A DNA stretch of 64,000 nucleotides from positions 34,431-98,430 of the forward strand of contig JAMFRP010000015.1 in assembly GCA_026224775.1 (NCBI GenBank), given 5' to 3'. The notes under the pieces are model-generated. The model was not told the origin of the DNA. It saw only the letters and a list, made by a program, of their open reading frames with translations, and did no database searches. Made by a program: the position numbers and the translations under genes. Shown one piece after another: positions 16,625 through 24,934 of the stretch (its first letter is position 1; every line of letters begins with the position of its first letter). This stretch comes from Bacteroidota bacterium. GTDB lineage: Bacteria > Bacteroidota > Bacteroidia > Sphingobacteriales > Sphingobacteriaceae.

Positions 16625-17299
16625 ATGAATGCTCATAAAATTAAACCTGTTGTATCTGGTATAGCTATAATAATGCTTGGTGTTATGGCTGGCAGTTGCA
16701 GCTCGCTTAACCGAACGCAGCGTGGCGCATCAATAGGCGCAGGAGCAGGGGCAACGGTAGGTGCCGTAATTGGTAAAACTGCCGGTAACGTTGCATTAGG
16801 TGCTATTATTGGTGGTGCTGTTGGTGGCACCGCAGGTGCATACATCGCTCATAAAATAAACCAGGTTGATTATTTAGATAAGCCTATCCCGGGCGCAAGG
16901 ATTGTTCACAGGGGCGATACCACCTTCGTAAAGTTTGCTAACGCGATAATTTTCGATCAAGGCAGTACCGATCTTAAACCGAATGCCCAGGCAGATATTA
17001 AAAACTTAGCTGCGGCATTACAGGCTAACCCACAAACTAACATCGCGATTATAGGCCATAGTGATAGCTTAGGCACTTCGGAGTACAATATGGATCTTTC
17101 TGTAAAAAGAGCACAGGCGGTAAAATCAGCATTAGTTAGCAACGGCATAAGTGATACCCGCTTAACCGCTACTGGCAAAGGTTCAGCAGAGCCGGATGCC
17201 GATAACAAAACAGCCGAAGGGCGGGCTAAAAACCGCCGGGTGGTAATTATTATCACCAATAGCGAAATAAAGGAGCGTGCTGCTAAAAACAGCCAATAA
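16625..17299 (+). CDS. OmpA-family outer-membrane lipoprotein with glycine zipper
   Basis: 224 residues from the ATG at 16625. A lipoprotein signal ends at LGVMAGSC. A glycine-zipper segment follows (GASIGAGAGATVGAVIGKTAGN, then GAIIGGAVGGTAGAYIA), and then an OmpA-like peptidoglycan-binding domain (about 105-215: IIFDQGSTDLKP, IIGHSDSLGTSEYNMDLSVKRAQAV, GRAKNRRVVI). It anchors the outer membrane to the cell wall. The in-frame ATG at 16556 would add a non-signal extension before the lipobox and is rejected. The terminator at 17303 follows. Confidence 0.92.
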   Translation: MNAHKIKPVVSGIAIIMLGVMAGSCSSLNRTQRGASIGAGAGATVGAVIGKTAGNVALGAIIGGAVGGTAGAYIAHKINQVDYLDKPIPGARIVHRGDTTFVKFANAIIFDQGSTDLKPNAQADIKNLAAALQANPQTNIAIIGHSDSLGTSEYNMDLSVKRAQAVKSALVSNGISDTRLTATGKGSAEPDADNKTAEGRAKNRRVVIIITNSEIKERAAKNSQ

Positions 17300-17302
17300 G
17301 AT

Positions 17303-17346
17303 AAAACCATCGTCATTGCTTCGTTCCTCGCAATGACGATGGTTTT
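17303..17346 (+). terminator. Terminator built from the GTCATTGC repeat
   Basis: The 17-bp arms AAAACCATCGTCATTGC (17303-17319) and its complement (17330-17346) surround TTCGTTCCTC, ending in TTTT. The loop side and inner arm share sequence with the long palindromic repeats, so a shortened repeat appears to serve as terminator. Confidence 0.8.
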
Positions 17347-17399
17347 ATAATTTTTAAGCCGCTCCTGTTAGTTTAACAGGTTTTTTACTTTTTTATGAC

Positions 17400-17430
17400 T
17401 TGTAATCAACATGTTTATGCGTTAGCTTTG
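17400..17430 (+). promoter_or_regulatory. Promoter of the HYC_CC_PP gene
   Basis: TTG (17400-17402), 20 bp, then TAGCTTTG (17423-17430). The ATG is at 17435, so the mRNA would be leaderless. Confidence 0.55.
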
Positions 17431-17434
17431 CTGT

Positions 17435-17824
17435 ATGCTGAAAAAATCAGGCGCTTTATTGTTAACCATGTTGTATGTAATTACAGTAGTTGGTTTCGCG
17501 TTTAATTTGCAGTACTGCGGCAAGGTAATTACCGATGTTGAAATTAATGTCCCTTTACATGGATGCATTAAAAGCCCAATAGCAGCAAAAATGAAATGCT
17601 GCACCCAAAAGCATGTCGATATTAAAATTAAAGACGCGCATGAAAGTGGCGCGGTATCAATTTTAGCAAAAGTCTTCGCTTTTCAGTTACCGGTTGCATT
17701 ATTTACCCATTTTTCATTCATTGCCAATCCGGCATTGTTTCAAAAGTCCTTTTACGAAGCACCACCCGAGCCCGGGCAATCTAGTGTAGCAGTCTTTGTA
17801 AAGAACTGCACTTTCCGTATTTGA
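17435..17824 (+). CDS. HYC_CC_PP family protein
   Basis: 129 residues. An N-terminal hydrophobic segment (LLLTMLYVITVVGFAF) precedes the three family marks: LQYCG (the HYC position, here QYC), KCC at about residue 55, and a C-terminal APPEPG. These small envelope proteins of Bacteroidota are usually found beside copper or heavy-metal genes, and the cysteine pairs suggest metal binding. The next gene is Met/His-rich, which fits. The exact role is unknown. Confidence 0.7.
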   Translation: MLKKSGALLLTMLYVITVVGFAFNLQYCGKVITDVEINVPLHGCIKSPIAAKMKCCTQKHVDIKIKDAHESGAVSILAKVFAFQLPVALFTHFSFIANPALFQKSFYEAPPEPGQSSVAVFVKNCTFRI

Positions 17825-17913
17825 TCAATTAGTCGTATTTCCACATTTATCGCGGTAAACCTTACCGCCTGTTTATTTATTTTTATTTTTTTTAAAGCAG
17901 AGCTTCCCCTTTT

Positions 17914-17992
17914 GTCATTGCGAGGAACGAAGCAATCGCGAACTATACACAGTTACCTTTCTACGTGCGATTGCTTCGTTCCTCGCAATGAC
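17914..17992. repeat. Long palindromic repeat, GTCATTGCGAG family, copy 2
   Basis: 26-bp perfect arms (17914-17939 and 17967-17992; arm GTCATTGCGAGGAACGAAGC...) with a loop of about 27 bp. It is nearly identical to the copy at 19449-19527, and the two bracket the barrel gene. Confidence 0.9.
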
Positions 17993-18038
17993 AAATTTTT
18001 AAGACTAGATTGTAACATATTTTCTAAAGCAAAATGAT

Positions 18039-19427
18039 ATGAGAACATATTTTTTATTAATGCTGATGCTCATTGCCTATTCTTCATTCGCGCAACAGCC
18101 CACGAAGATGGATACCACTAAAAAGAAGCCATCATCAACCATGGATATGGATGGGATGGATATGGGCGATATGAAAATGGATAATTCCAAACCTATGATG
18201 AATAGTCAATACTCACTGGACGTACCCATGAACCGTGACGGTTCGGGCACATCATGGGTGCCCGACGAAACGCCTATATATGCCTATATGATTCCGGCTA
18301 ATGGCTGGATGACCATGATACATGGCAGCTTTTTTGCCAGATATGACAACCAGGATCTTTTTAAAAAAGGATCGCGTGGCGGCAAACAGTTCGACGTACC
18401 TGATTGGATGATGGCGATGACACAACATAAAGTTGGCAGCGGCGGTTTGTTCTCTGTAAATACCATGTTTTCTTTTGATCCATTTTTGGTTGGACCGGGC
18501 GGCTACCCATTGCTTTATCAAACTGGCGAATCTTATAAAGGAAAGAAACTGGTAGATACCCAGCATCCGCATGATTTGTTTGCCGAACTGAGTGTAAACT
18601 ACACGCAAAAAATAGCTAAGGATGCAGACCTGTCATTTTCCTTCGGTGATCCAGGCGAACCTGCTTTAGGTCCGCCGGTATTTATGCACCGTTTATCTGC
18701 CATGAATGATCCTGATGCGCCGCTGGGCCATCACTACCAGGATGCTTCCCATATTACTTTTGGCGTAGCTACCCTGGGTTTACGGGTAAGCAACGTAAAA
18801 CTGGAAGGATCGATATTTACAGGCAGAGAACCTGACGAGTTTCGTTATAATTTCGACCCGATGCGGTTTGATTCTTATTCTGTTCGCTTATCCTATAACC
18901 CATCAAAAGAATGGGCGCTACAAGTTTCAAACGGTTGGATAAAAAGCCCGGAAGCGCTTGAGCCATTGCAAAATGTGATTCGCTCTACAGCGTCAGTCAT
19001 CCACACTAAAATGCTGAATGAAGATAGTTATATAGCCACAACATTAGTATACGGGCAAAACCATTATTCCGACAATCAAAAAACGTTGCCATCGGTGTTA
19101 TTGGAAAACAGCTTCCAGTGGCACAAGGTCGCGATTTATGACCGTTACGAATATGTATCCAAAGACGCCGATGAGCTGGATTTAACAGGCGAGTTTCCTG
19201 CTAATCCAAATTTCAATATTAACGCCATCACTTTAGGCGTTAACCGCATCTTCAGCACGTTTAAGCAAACCAATATAACCGGCGGTGTACAGGCAACCGC
19301 TAATATATCGCCAACGGCATTGCATTCGCTTTACGGCAGCGCGCCAATTGGGTTTGAGGTTTATATCAGGATATCGCCCGCTCTGTTGAAGATGAAGAGC
19401 AATAAGATGCCGGGAATGGATATGTAG
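18039..19427 (+). CDS. Exported Met/His-rich beta-barrel-like protein
   Basis: 462 residues with a signal peptide (cleavage after SSFAQ). Residues 25-70 are extraordinarily methionine- and aspartate-rich (MDMDGMDMGDMKMD), and the protein ends MPGMDM, a pattern typical of copper or silver binding. The body has alternating beta strands (SLDVPMNRDGSGTSW, YIATTLVYGQNHY, YDRYEYVSKDADEL) like outer-membrane barrels, plus His-rich QHPHDLFAE and LGHHYQDASHITFG. It follows the HYC_CC_PP gene by 214 bp. I infer a role in metal handling. The family name is uncertain. Confidence 0.75.
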   Translation: MRTYFLLMLMLIAYSSFAQQPTKMDTTKKKPSSTMDMDGMDMGDMKMDNSKPMMNSQYSLDVPMNRDGSGTSWVPDETPIYAYMIPANGWMTMIHGSFFARYDNQDLFKKGSRGGKQFDVPDWMMAMTQHKVGSGGLFSVNTMFSFDPFLVGPGGYPLLYQTGESYKGKKLVDTQHPHDLFAELSVNYTQKIAKDADLSFSFGDPGEPALGPPVFMHRLSAMNDPDAPLGHHYQDASHITFGVATLGLRVSNVKLEGSIFTGREPDEFRYNFDPMRFDSYSVRLSYNPSKEWALQVSNGWIKSPEALEPLQNVIRSTASVIHTKMLNEDSYIATTLVYGQNHYSDNQKTLPSVLLENSFQWHKVAIYDRYEYVSKDADELDLTGEFPANPNFNINAITLGVNRIFSTFKQTNITGGVQATANISPTALHSLYGSAPIGFEVYIRISPALLKMKSNKMPGMDM

Positions 19428-19448
19428 TCTAAACTGTTATTCCTTTTT

Positions 19449-19527
19449 GTCATTGCGAGGAACGAAGCAATCGCGAACTATGCATATCCGCTGTTCTACA
19501 TGCGATTGCTTCGTTCCTCGCAATGAC
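19449..19527. repeat. Long palindromic repeat, GTCATTGCGAG family, copy 3
   Basis: 26-bp perfect arms (19449-19474, 19502-19527). It differs from copy 2 essentially only in the loop. It lies between convergent genes and may also act as a terminator. Confidence 0.9.
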
Positions 19528-19535
19528 AATTTTAT

Positions 19536-20060
19536 TTAAAACTTCTTTACCGCCTCAACGATATGCCCCAAATGATGCTTTCCATGCCAGGCATATAAAC
19601 CAAGCGCGCGTTTAAGCGATATAGTTTGCCCCGATTCGGGATTAGTAAAAGTGCGGCTCCATTCGTTTTCAGTAAAGCTTTCCAACAGATTAACCCAATG
19701 GATATGTATCCCTTCCAGTATCCTTAATGATGATTCTACCGGTAATCGATAATCGGGTTGTAACGCCCAATAAGCTTCTTCGTAAGGCTTGATGGTTGGA
19801 TTGTCTTCAGTTAATGCCAATTTAAAACGAACAATAGAATTCATGTGGCTATCCGCTACGTGGTGTACAACTTGCCTTAAAGTCCAGCCGCCGGTACGGT
19901 ATGGGGTATCCAACTGTTTATCGTTTAAACTGATGATAGCCTGGCGCATCTGGCCCGGCAACATTTTAATTTCGTTTATCCAACGCCTGATGTCGTCATC
20001 AGTATATGATGCCGGTGGCGTGAATTTCCCCACCGGGTATTTCATTTGTTCGTCTGTCAT
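19536..20060 (-). CDS. bstA: YfiT/BstA family bacillithiol S-transferase (DinB fold)
   Basis: 174 residues. It starts MKYPVGKFTPP, the usual YfiT opening, after a few residues. The DinB four-helix fold retains the metal-binding histidines: H in VVHHVADSHMNS (about 66-70) and the pair in WHGKHHLGHI (about 160-167). It should transfer bacillithiol to electrophiles for detoxification, consistent with the bacilliredoxin at the left edge. It is a single gene, and the ATG at 20060 fits. Confidence 0.88.
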   Translation of the reverse strand: MTDEQMKYPVGKFTPPASYTDDDIRRWINEIKMLPGQMRQAIISLNDKQLDTPYRTGGWTLRQVVHHVADSHMNSIVRFKLALTEDNPTIKPYEEAYWALQPDYRLPVESSLRILEGIHIHWVNLLESFTENEWSRTFTNPESGQTISLKRALGLYAWHGKHHLGHIVEAVKKF

Positions 20061-20172
20061 AAATTGCTAAAAAAATCAAAATAGACATAATTCTGATCTT
20101 GAGCAACACCACAAAATAAAAATCTCACGAAACTGCTATATTGCAGCTTTATATAACCTCATTATTCAACCT

Positions 20173-22545
20173 ATGAAAAAACTTTTTACGCTACTATTCA
20201 TAGCTGCCAGCGTTAATACTTTTGCCCAAAAGTTAGATACCCTGACTATCGAAAAAATAATGCGCGATCCAAAGTGGATTGGTGTATCGCCATCCGACAT
20301 TAAATGGAGCGATGACGGCAAAAAAATTTATTTTAAATGGAACCCCGACAATACTTTTAGGGATGAATTATATTCTATTACCCCCTATAACCTCACCCCG
20401 CAAAAAGTAAGTGATAAAGAGCAACACGAAATAACGCCCAATTACGGCAGCAAGTGGAACCAGGCACATACTTTAAAAGTCTACTCTCGTGATGGCGACA
20501 TCCACCTGGAAAACGTAAAATCCGGCAAAACCATACAACTTACCCGCACTACCGATAACGAAAACTCGCCAACCTTTAATGCCGATGGAAGCGAAATTTT
20601 ATTTATTAAGGCCGATAACCTATATGGGCTAAAACTCAATAGTGGGGAGTTGATACAGTTAACCAATTTTGTAGCATCAGCTCAAAAGAATAAAATTAAC
20701 GATGAAACTGAGCAGGCAAAATGGCTAAAAGATCAACAGCTGGAGTTATTCGACATTATTAAACTGGAGGATAAAAACAAAAAGGCGGATGCCGAGGAGA
20801 AAAAGAAATTTCAACCTAAAAAGATAAAAGAACTGGTAACCGATGGCAGGGATGTTGACAACGTGGAACTAAGTCCGGATGGGAGGTATATTACATACCG
20901 TTTAATCAAATCCGCGGATGATAAAAACACCATCGTACCAAATTACGTAACCGCCAGTGGTTATACTGAAGACATACAAAACCGCACCAAGGTTGGCGGC
21001 CCTCAACCGGTTTGCGAATCATTTATTTATGATACACAGCGCGATTCGGCTTACAGCATCAACACAAAAAACATTATCGGCATTAAGGATCTGCCCAATT
21101 ATGTAAAAGATTATCCTGCTGAATTAGCAGACCGCACCAAGTTAAACGAAGACCGCAAAGTGGTTGTTAACGGCCCGATATGGAATGAGAATGGCAAGCA
21201 CGCCATTGTGGTAGTAAACGCGATTGATAATAAAGACCGCTGGATCATGTCGCTTGATGTGGAAAACGGCGCTTTATCCCTGCTCGACAGGCAGCATAAC
21301 GATGCCTGGGTTGGCGGTGCACCTGGGATTGAGGATGATTGGTACTCTACCGGAAATATCGACTGGCTAGATAATGATCATTTTTACTATCAAAGCGAAG
21401 CAAGTGGCTACAGCCATATTTACGTTTACAACATTAATAATGGCGATAAAAAACAATTAACCAATGGCAAATGGGAAGTGCAAAACTTGCAGTTATCGCA
21501 TGATAAAAAAACCTTCTACTTCAATGCCAATATCGATCATCCCGGCGATTACCAGTATTATCGTTTGGCGGCAAGTGGTGGCGAGCCGGTTAAATTGACT
21601 TCTATTAAAGGGGATAATGATGTATCGCTTTCGCCGGATGAAAAGTGGCTGGCGATAAGGTATTCATACACCAACAAGCCATGGGAGTTATATCTGCAAC
21701 CAAATAAACCGGGAGCAAAAGCAGTGCAGGTAACACGGTCAACTTCTGCGGAATATAATTCTTATGCCTGGCGGGATGCACCTATCATCACTTTTAAAAA
21801 TCGCTATGGCAGTGATGTTTACGCCAGATTATATCTGCCTAAAAACCCTGATCCGGCTAAACCAGCAGTTATTTTTGTGCATGGCGCGGGTTATTTACAA
21901 AACGAGATGTATGCCTGGAGCTATTATTTCCGCGAAACGATGTTTAACAATATGCTAACCGACAATGGCTATACTGTTTTAGATATTGATTATTCAGGCA
22001 GCGCGGGCTATGGTCGGGATTGGCGTACGGCTATCTATCGCCACATGGGTGGCAAAGATTTAAGCGACCAGGTAGATGGTGTTAAATACCTGGTTGATAC
22101 CTATGGCGTAAACCCTAAACATGTGGGTATTTACGGTGGCTCATACGGTGGCTTTATGACTTTGATGGCGATGTTTACCGCGCCGGATGTGTTTAAATCG
22201 GGTGCCGCTATACGCTCAGTAACCGATTGGGCGCATTATAACCACGAGTACACTGCCGATATTTTAAATGAGCCTTATAATGATGAAAAAGCGTATCGTT
22301 TAAGCTCCCCAATTTATTTCGCGGATGGACTGAAAGGAAACTTATTAATGTTGCATGGTATGGTGGATCAGAATGTGAACTTTCAGGATATTGTAAGGCT
22401 TACCCAAAAGTTGATCGAGTTACATAAAGACAATTGGTGGCTGGCCCCTTACCCGGTAGAGGACCATGCCTTTGAACAACCCAGCAGTTGGACGGATGAA
22501 TACAAGCGCATTTATAAACTCTTCCAGGAAACGTTGAAGAATTAA
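20173..22545 (+). CDS. Exported S9 family (DPP IV-like) peptidase
   Basis: 790 residues with a signal peptide (MKKLFTLLFIAASVNTFAQ). An N-terminal eight-bladed propeller region (about 30-520; repeats such as SPDGRYITYR and SPDEKWLAIRYS) is followed by an alpha/beta-hydrolase domain. The catalytic triad is visible: Ser657 in GGSYGGFMT, Asp732 in GMVDQNVN and His765 in VEDHAFEQ. It cleaves dipeptides or small peptides in the periplasm. It is followed after 15 bp by a small lipoprotein gene, probably in the same operon. Confidence 0.94.
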   Translation: MKKLFTLLFIAASVNTFAQKLDTLTIEKIMRDPKWIGVSPSDIKWSDDGKKIYFKWNPDNTFRDELYSITPYNLTPQKVSDKEQHEITPNYGSKWNQAHTLKVYSRDGDIHLENVKSGKTIQLTRTTDNENSPTFNADGSEILFIKADNLYGLKLNSGELIQLTNFVASAQKNKINDETEQAKWLKDQQLELFDIIKLEDKNKKADAEEKKKFQPKKIKELVTDGRDVDNVELSPDGRYITYRLIKSADDKNTIVPNYVTASGYTEDIQNRTKVGGPQPVCESFIYDTQRDSAYSINTKNIIGIKDLPNYVKDYPAELADRTKLNEDRKVVVNGPIWNENGKHAIVVVNAIDNKDRWIMSLDVENGALSLLDRQHNDAWVGGAPGIEDDWYSTGNIDWLDNDHFYYQSEASGYSHIYVYNINNGDKKQLTNGKWEVQNLQLSHDKKTFYFNANIDHPGDYQYYRLAASGGEPVKLTSIKGDNDVSLSPDEKWLAIRYSYTNKPWELYLQPNKPGAKAVQVTRSTSAEYNSYAWRDAPIITFKNRYGSDVYARLYLPKNPDPAKPAVIFVHGAGYLQNEMYAWSYYFRETMFNNMLTDNGYTVLDIDYSGSAGYGRDWRTAIYRHMGGKDLSDQVDGVKYLVDTYGVNPKHVGIYGGSYGGFMTLMAMFTAPDVFKSGAAIRSVTDWAHYNHEYTADILNEPYNDEKAYRLSSPIYFADGLKGNLLMLHGMVDQNVNFQDIVRLTQKLIELHKDNWWLAPYPVEDHAFEQPSSWTDEYKRIYKLFQETLKN

Positions 22546-22560
22546 TATTCTGCTATCGCG

Positions 22561-22980
22561 ATGAAAAAATTAATGTTCATAATCATATTAATGGCTTTTG
22601 GCTGTAAGCATAAAGACAATTCGCCTGCAATTCAAATCAACCTGATTGATAGCAATAAACATCTGAAAATATCAGGATTGGATTACGCCATTGTACAGGA
22701 TATTAACCGTGATACTACCACTAACTTATGGCAAAACTTAATACAGGTGTATCGCATGCCTGCCGATACGGATATGAAGGATTTCCAACCCATACAACCG
22801 GGCAAATACATAGTGCGCGATAGCGCGGTGGTTTTCGTCCCGGATACACCTTTTAATGCCCATCAAACTTATTTTATGCGCTATTATCAGTACGATAAAG
22901 GCAGTACCGCCTGGGATTACATCAAAAACCACCAAAAACCGGGCAAAAAGCAGTACCAAGACTTGATTTTTAAGCAATAA
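22561..22980 (+). CDS. Small lipoprotein of unknown function
   Basis: 139 residues starting with a lipoprotein signal (MKKLMFIIILMAFGC, cysteine at 15). The mature part has beta-strand character (KYIVRDSAVVFVPDTPFNAHQTYFMRYY) and no recognised domain. The start lies 15 bp after the S9 peptidase stop, so co-expression is likely. It may be an accessory of that peptidase, which is speculative. Confidence 0.7.
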   Translation: MKKLMFIIILMAFGCKHKDNSPAIQINLIDSNKHLKISGLDYAIVQDINRDTTTNLWQNLIQVYRMPADTDMKDFQPIQPGKYIVRDSAVVFVPDTPFNAHQTYFMRYYQYDKGSTAWDYIKNHQKPGKKQYQDLIFKQ

Positions 22981-22985
22981 ACTAT

Positions 22986-23015
22986 TTGAAAATCAAATAA
23001 TATACACTATATTTG
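22986..23015 (+). promoter_or_regulatory. Promoter of rimP-nusA-infB
   Basis: TTG (22986-22988), exactly 19 bp, then TATATTTG (23008-23015): a perfect Bacteroidota consensus promoter, starting just after the stop of the preceding gene. Confidence 0.85.
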
Positions 23016-23030
23016 CATTCAAATTAAATG

Positions 23031-23055
23031 GAGGGGGCGCTGAGCCCCCTCTTTT
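23031..23055 (+). terminator. Attenuator-like hairpin in the rimP-nusA-infB leader
   Basis: GAGGGGGC (23031-23038), loop GCTGA, GCCCCCTC (23044-23051), then TTTT. It lies about 10 nt after the expected transcription start and 31 bp before the rimP ATG, so it would act within the leader, not at the end of an operon. RNA-based autoregulation by NusA or by RimP is an inference. Confidence 0.65.
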
Positions 23056-23085
23056 AGTTATCAATCAAAATTATCAAACCGGATA

Positions 23086-23556
23086 ATGAATATTGAAAAT
23101 AAAGTAAAAGAACTGGTAGAAGATAAGATAGCGGAGATTGAACGCCCCGATTTATTTTTGGTTGATGTGAAAATGCACGCCAACGGAAAACTGATCATTT
23201 TGGTGGATGGCGACAATGGTATAGGCATTGCAGACTGTGCAGCCATAAGCCGATATGTTGGCTTTAAACTGGAAGAGGAAAGCGTAATTGAAGAGGCTTA
23301 TAATTTAGAGGTTTCATCACCGGGATTGGAAACACCGCTTACATCAGTAAGGCAGTATACCAAAAACATAGGCCGCGATCTGGCTATAAAAATGGTTGAT
23401 GGCGCAAAACGCGAAGGCAAACTAACCGCCCTTGCGGAAGATGCCATAGTAATTGAAGAACAAATTAAACAAAAAGGGAAAAAGGCCGAAGTAATTGAAA
23501 GCGTTATCCCGATAGATAAAATAACAGAAACGAAGGTTTTAATATCATTCAAGTAA
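23086..23556 (+). CDS. rimP: Ribosome maturation factor RimP
   Basis: 156 residues. RimP assists 30S subunit assembly. The family motifs are FLVDVKMHANGKLIILVDGDNGIGIADCAAISRYV (around 24-60), YNLEVSSPGLETPL and GRDLAIKM, and the C-terminal SH3-like domain has IEEQIKQKGKK. It is the first gene of the classical rimP-nusA-infB operon. The ATG at 23086 follows a 70-nt leader that carries the hairpin at 23031. Confidence 0.95.
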   Translation: MNIENKVKELVEDKIAEIERPDLFLVDVKMHANGKLIILVDGDNGIGIADCAAISRYVGFKLEEESVIEEAYNLEVSSPGLETPLTSVRQYTKNIGRDLAIKMVDGAKREGKLTALAEDAIVIEEQIKQKGKKAEVIESVIPIDKITETKVLISFK

Positions 23557-23562
23557 GGAACC

Positions 23563-23598
23563 ATCATGAGCGGCCACTTAAACAAACAAGCTCATGAT
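23563..23598 (+). repeat. Inverted repeat between rimP and nusA
   Basis: ATCATGAGC (23563-23571) pairs with GCTCATGAT (23590-23598) with an 18-nt loop and no U tract directly after it. It may be an mRNA processing or stability hairpin within the operon. Confidence 0.5.
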
Positions 23599-23637
23599 AG
23601 CTTCATTACCATTGAAAAAAAAACAATTTAATGAAAA

Positions 23638-24873
23638 ATGAGCAATATTAATTTAATTGATTCTTTTCAGGAATTTAAAGATTTCAAAAACATCGATCGT
23701 CCAACTATGATGAGCGTTCTTGAGGACGTTTTCAGAAGCATGATCCGTAAAAAGTATGGCAATGATGAAAATTGCGATGTAATTGTAAACACAGATAATG
23801 GTGACCTTGAAATTTGGCGCACACGTGTGGTTATGGAAGACGGTTTTAGTGAAGATGATGACCTGGAAATTGAATTAGCGGAAGCAAAAACACTGGATGC
23901 GGATTTAGAGGTGGGTGATGAGTACATTGAACAGATCACTTTAGAAAGCTTTGGCCGCCGTGCTATATTAGCAGCACGCCAAACATTAGTTTCTAAAATT
24001 CTGGAACTGGAGAAAGACGAAATATTCAAAAAATATAAAGATCGCGTAGGCGAAATTGTAACCGGCGAAGTTTACCAGGTTTGGAAAAAAGAAACTTTGG
24101 TGCTTGATGATGAAGGCAACGAGTTATTATTACCTAAAACTGAGCAGATACCTGCCGATTACTTCAAAAAAGGTGATAGCGTAAAAGCGGTAGTATCAAA
24201 GGTTGATATGATGAATAGTAACCCTAAGATCATCATCTCCCGTACTGCTCCTGAGTTTTTACAACGTTTGTTTGAGCAGGAAGTACCTGAAATTTTTGAT
24301 GGTTTAATCACTATCAAGAAAATTGTACGCGAACCGGGCGAACGCGCTAAGGTAGCTGTAGAATCATATGACGACCGTATTGACCCGGTTGGCGCTTGCG
24401 TTGGTATGAAAGGATCACGTATACATGGTATCGTTCGTGAGTTGAAGAACGAGAACATTGATGTGATAAACTACACTAACAATTTACAGTTATATATACA
24501 ACGTGCTTTATCGCCGGCTAAAATCACATCTATTAAGTTAGATGATGAGAAAAAAACTGCCGCAGTTTATTTAAAACCCGACCAGGTATCATTAGCGATC
24601 GGTCGTGGTGGACATAACATTAAACTGGCAGGAAAATTAACAGGTTATGAAATTGATGTTTACCGTGAGGCTGACGAACAGGATGAGGATGTGGACATTG
24701 AAGAATTTTCAGACGAAATTGACAGCTGGATTTTAGACGAATTTAAACGCATTGGTTTAGATACGGCAAAATCAGTACTGGCATTAACAGTGGGCGAATT
24801 GGTAAAACGTACCGATTTAGAAGAAGAAACTGTTAAGGAAGTATTATCAATACTGCAAGCGGAGTTTGAATAA
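23638..24873 (+). CDS. nusA: Transcription termination/antitermination factor NusA
   Basis: 411 residues. The N-terminal RNA-polymerase-binding domain (1-130), an S1 domain (VGEIVTGEVYQVWKKETLVLDDEGNELLLP), and KH1/KH2 (DPVGACVGMKGSRIHGIVRELKNE, then VSLAIGRGGHNIKLAGKLTG) are all present. The acidic C-terminus is short and lacks the two AR repeats of E. coli NusA, as usual in this phylum. It controls pausing and termination. It is the middle gene of the operon. Confidence 0.97.
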   Translation: MSNINLIDSFQEFKDFKNIDRPTMMSVLEDVFRSMIRKKYGNDENCDVIVNTDNGDLEIWRTRVVMEDGFSEDDDLEIELAEAKTLDADLEVGDEYIEQITLESFGRRAILAARQTLVSKILELEKDEIFKKYKDRVGEIVTGEVYQVWKKETLVLDDEGNELLLPKTEQIPADYFKKGDSVKAVVSKVDMMNSNPKIIISRTAPEFLQRLFEQEVPEIFDGLITIKKIVREPGERAKVAVESYDDRIDPVGACVGMKGSRIHGIVRELKNENIDVINYTNNLQLYIQRALSPAKITSIKLDDEKKTAAVYLKPDQVSLAIGRGGHNIKLAGKLTGYEIDVYREADEQDEDVDIEEFSDEIDSWILDEFKRIGLDTAKSVLALTVGELVKRTDLEEETVKEVLSILQAEFE

Positions 24874-24934
24874 AGGTGATAACCAAAATTAAAATCGTAT
24901 TTTTGCAAATAAATAAGGGAAGAAAAATTAATAA

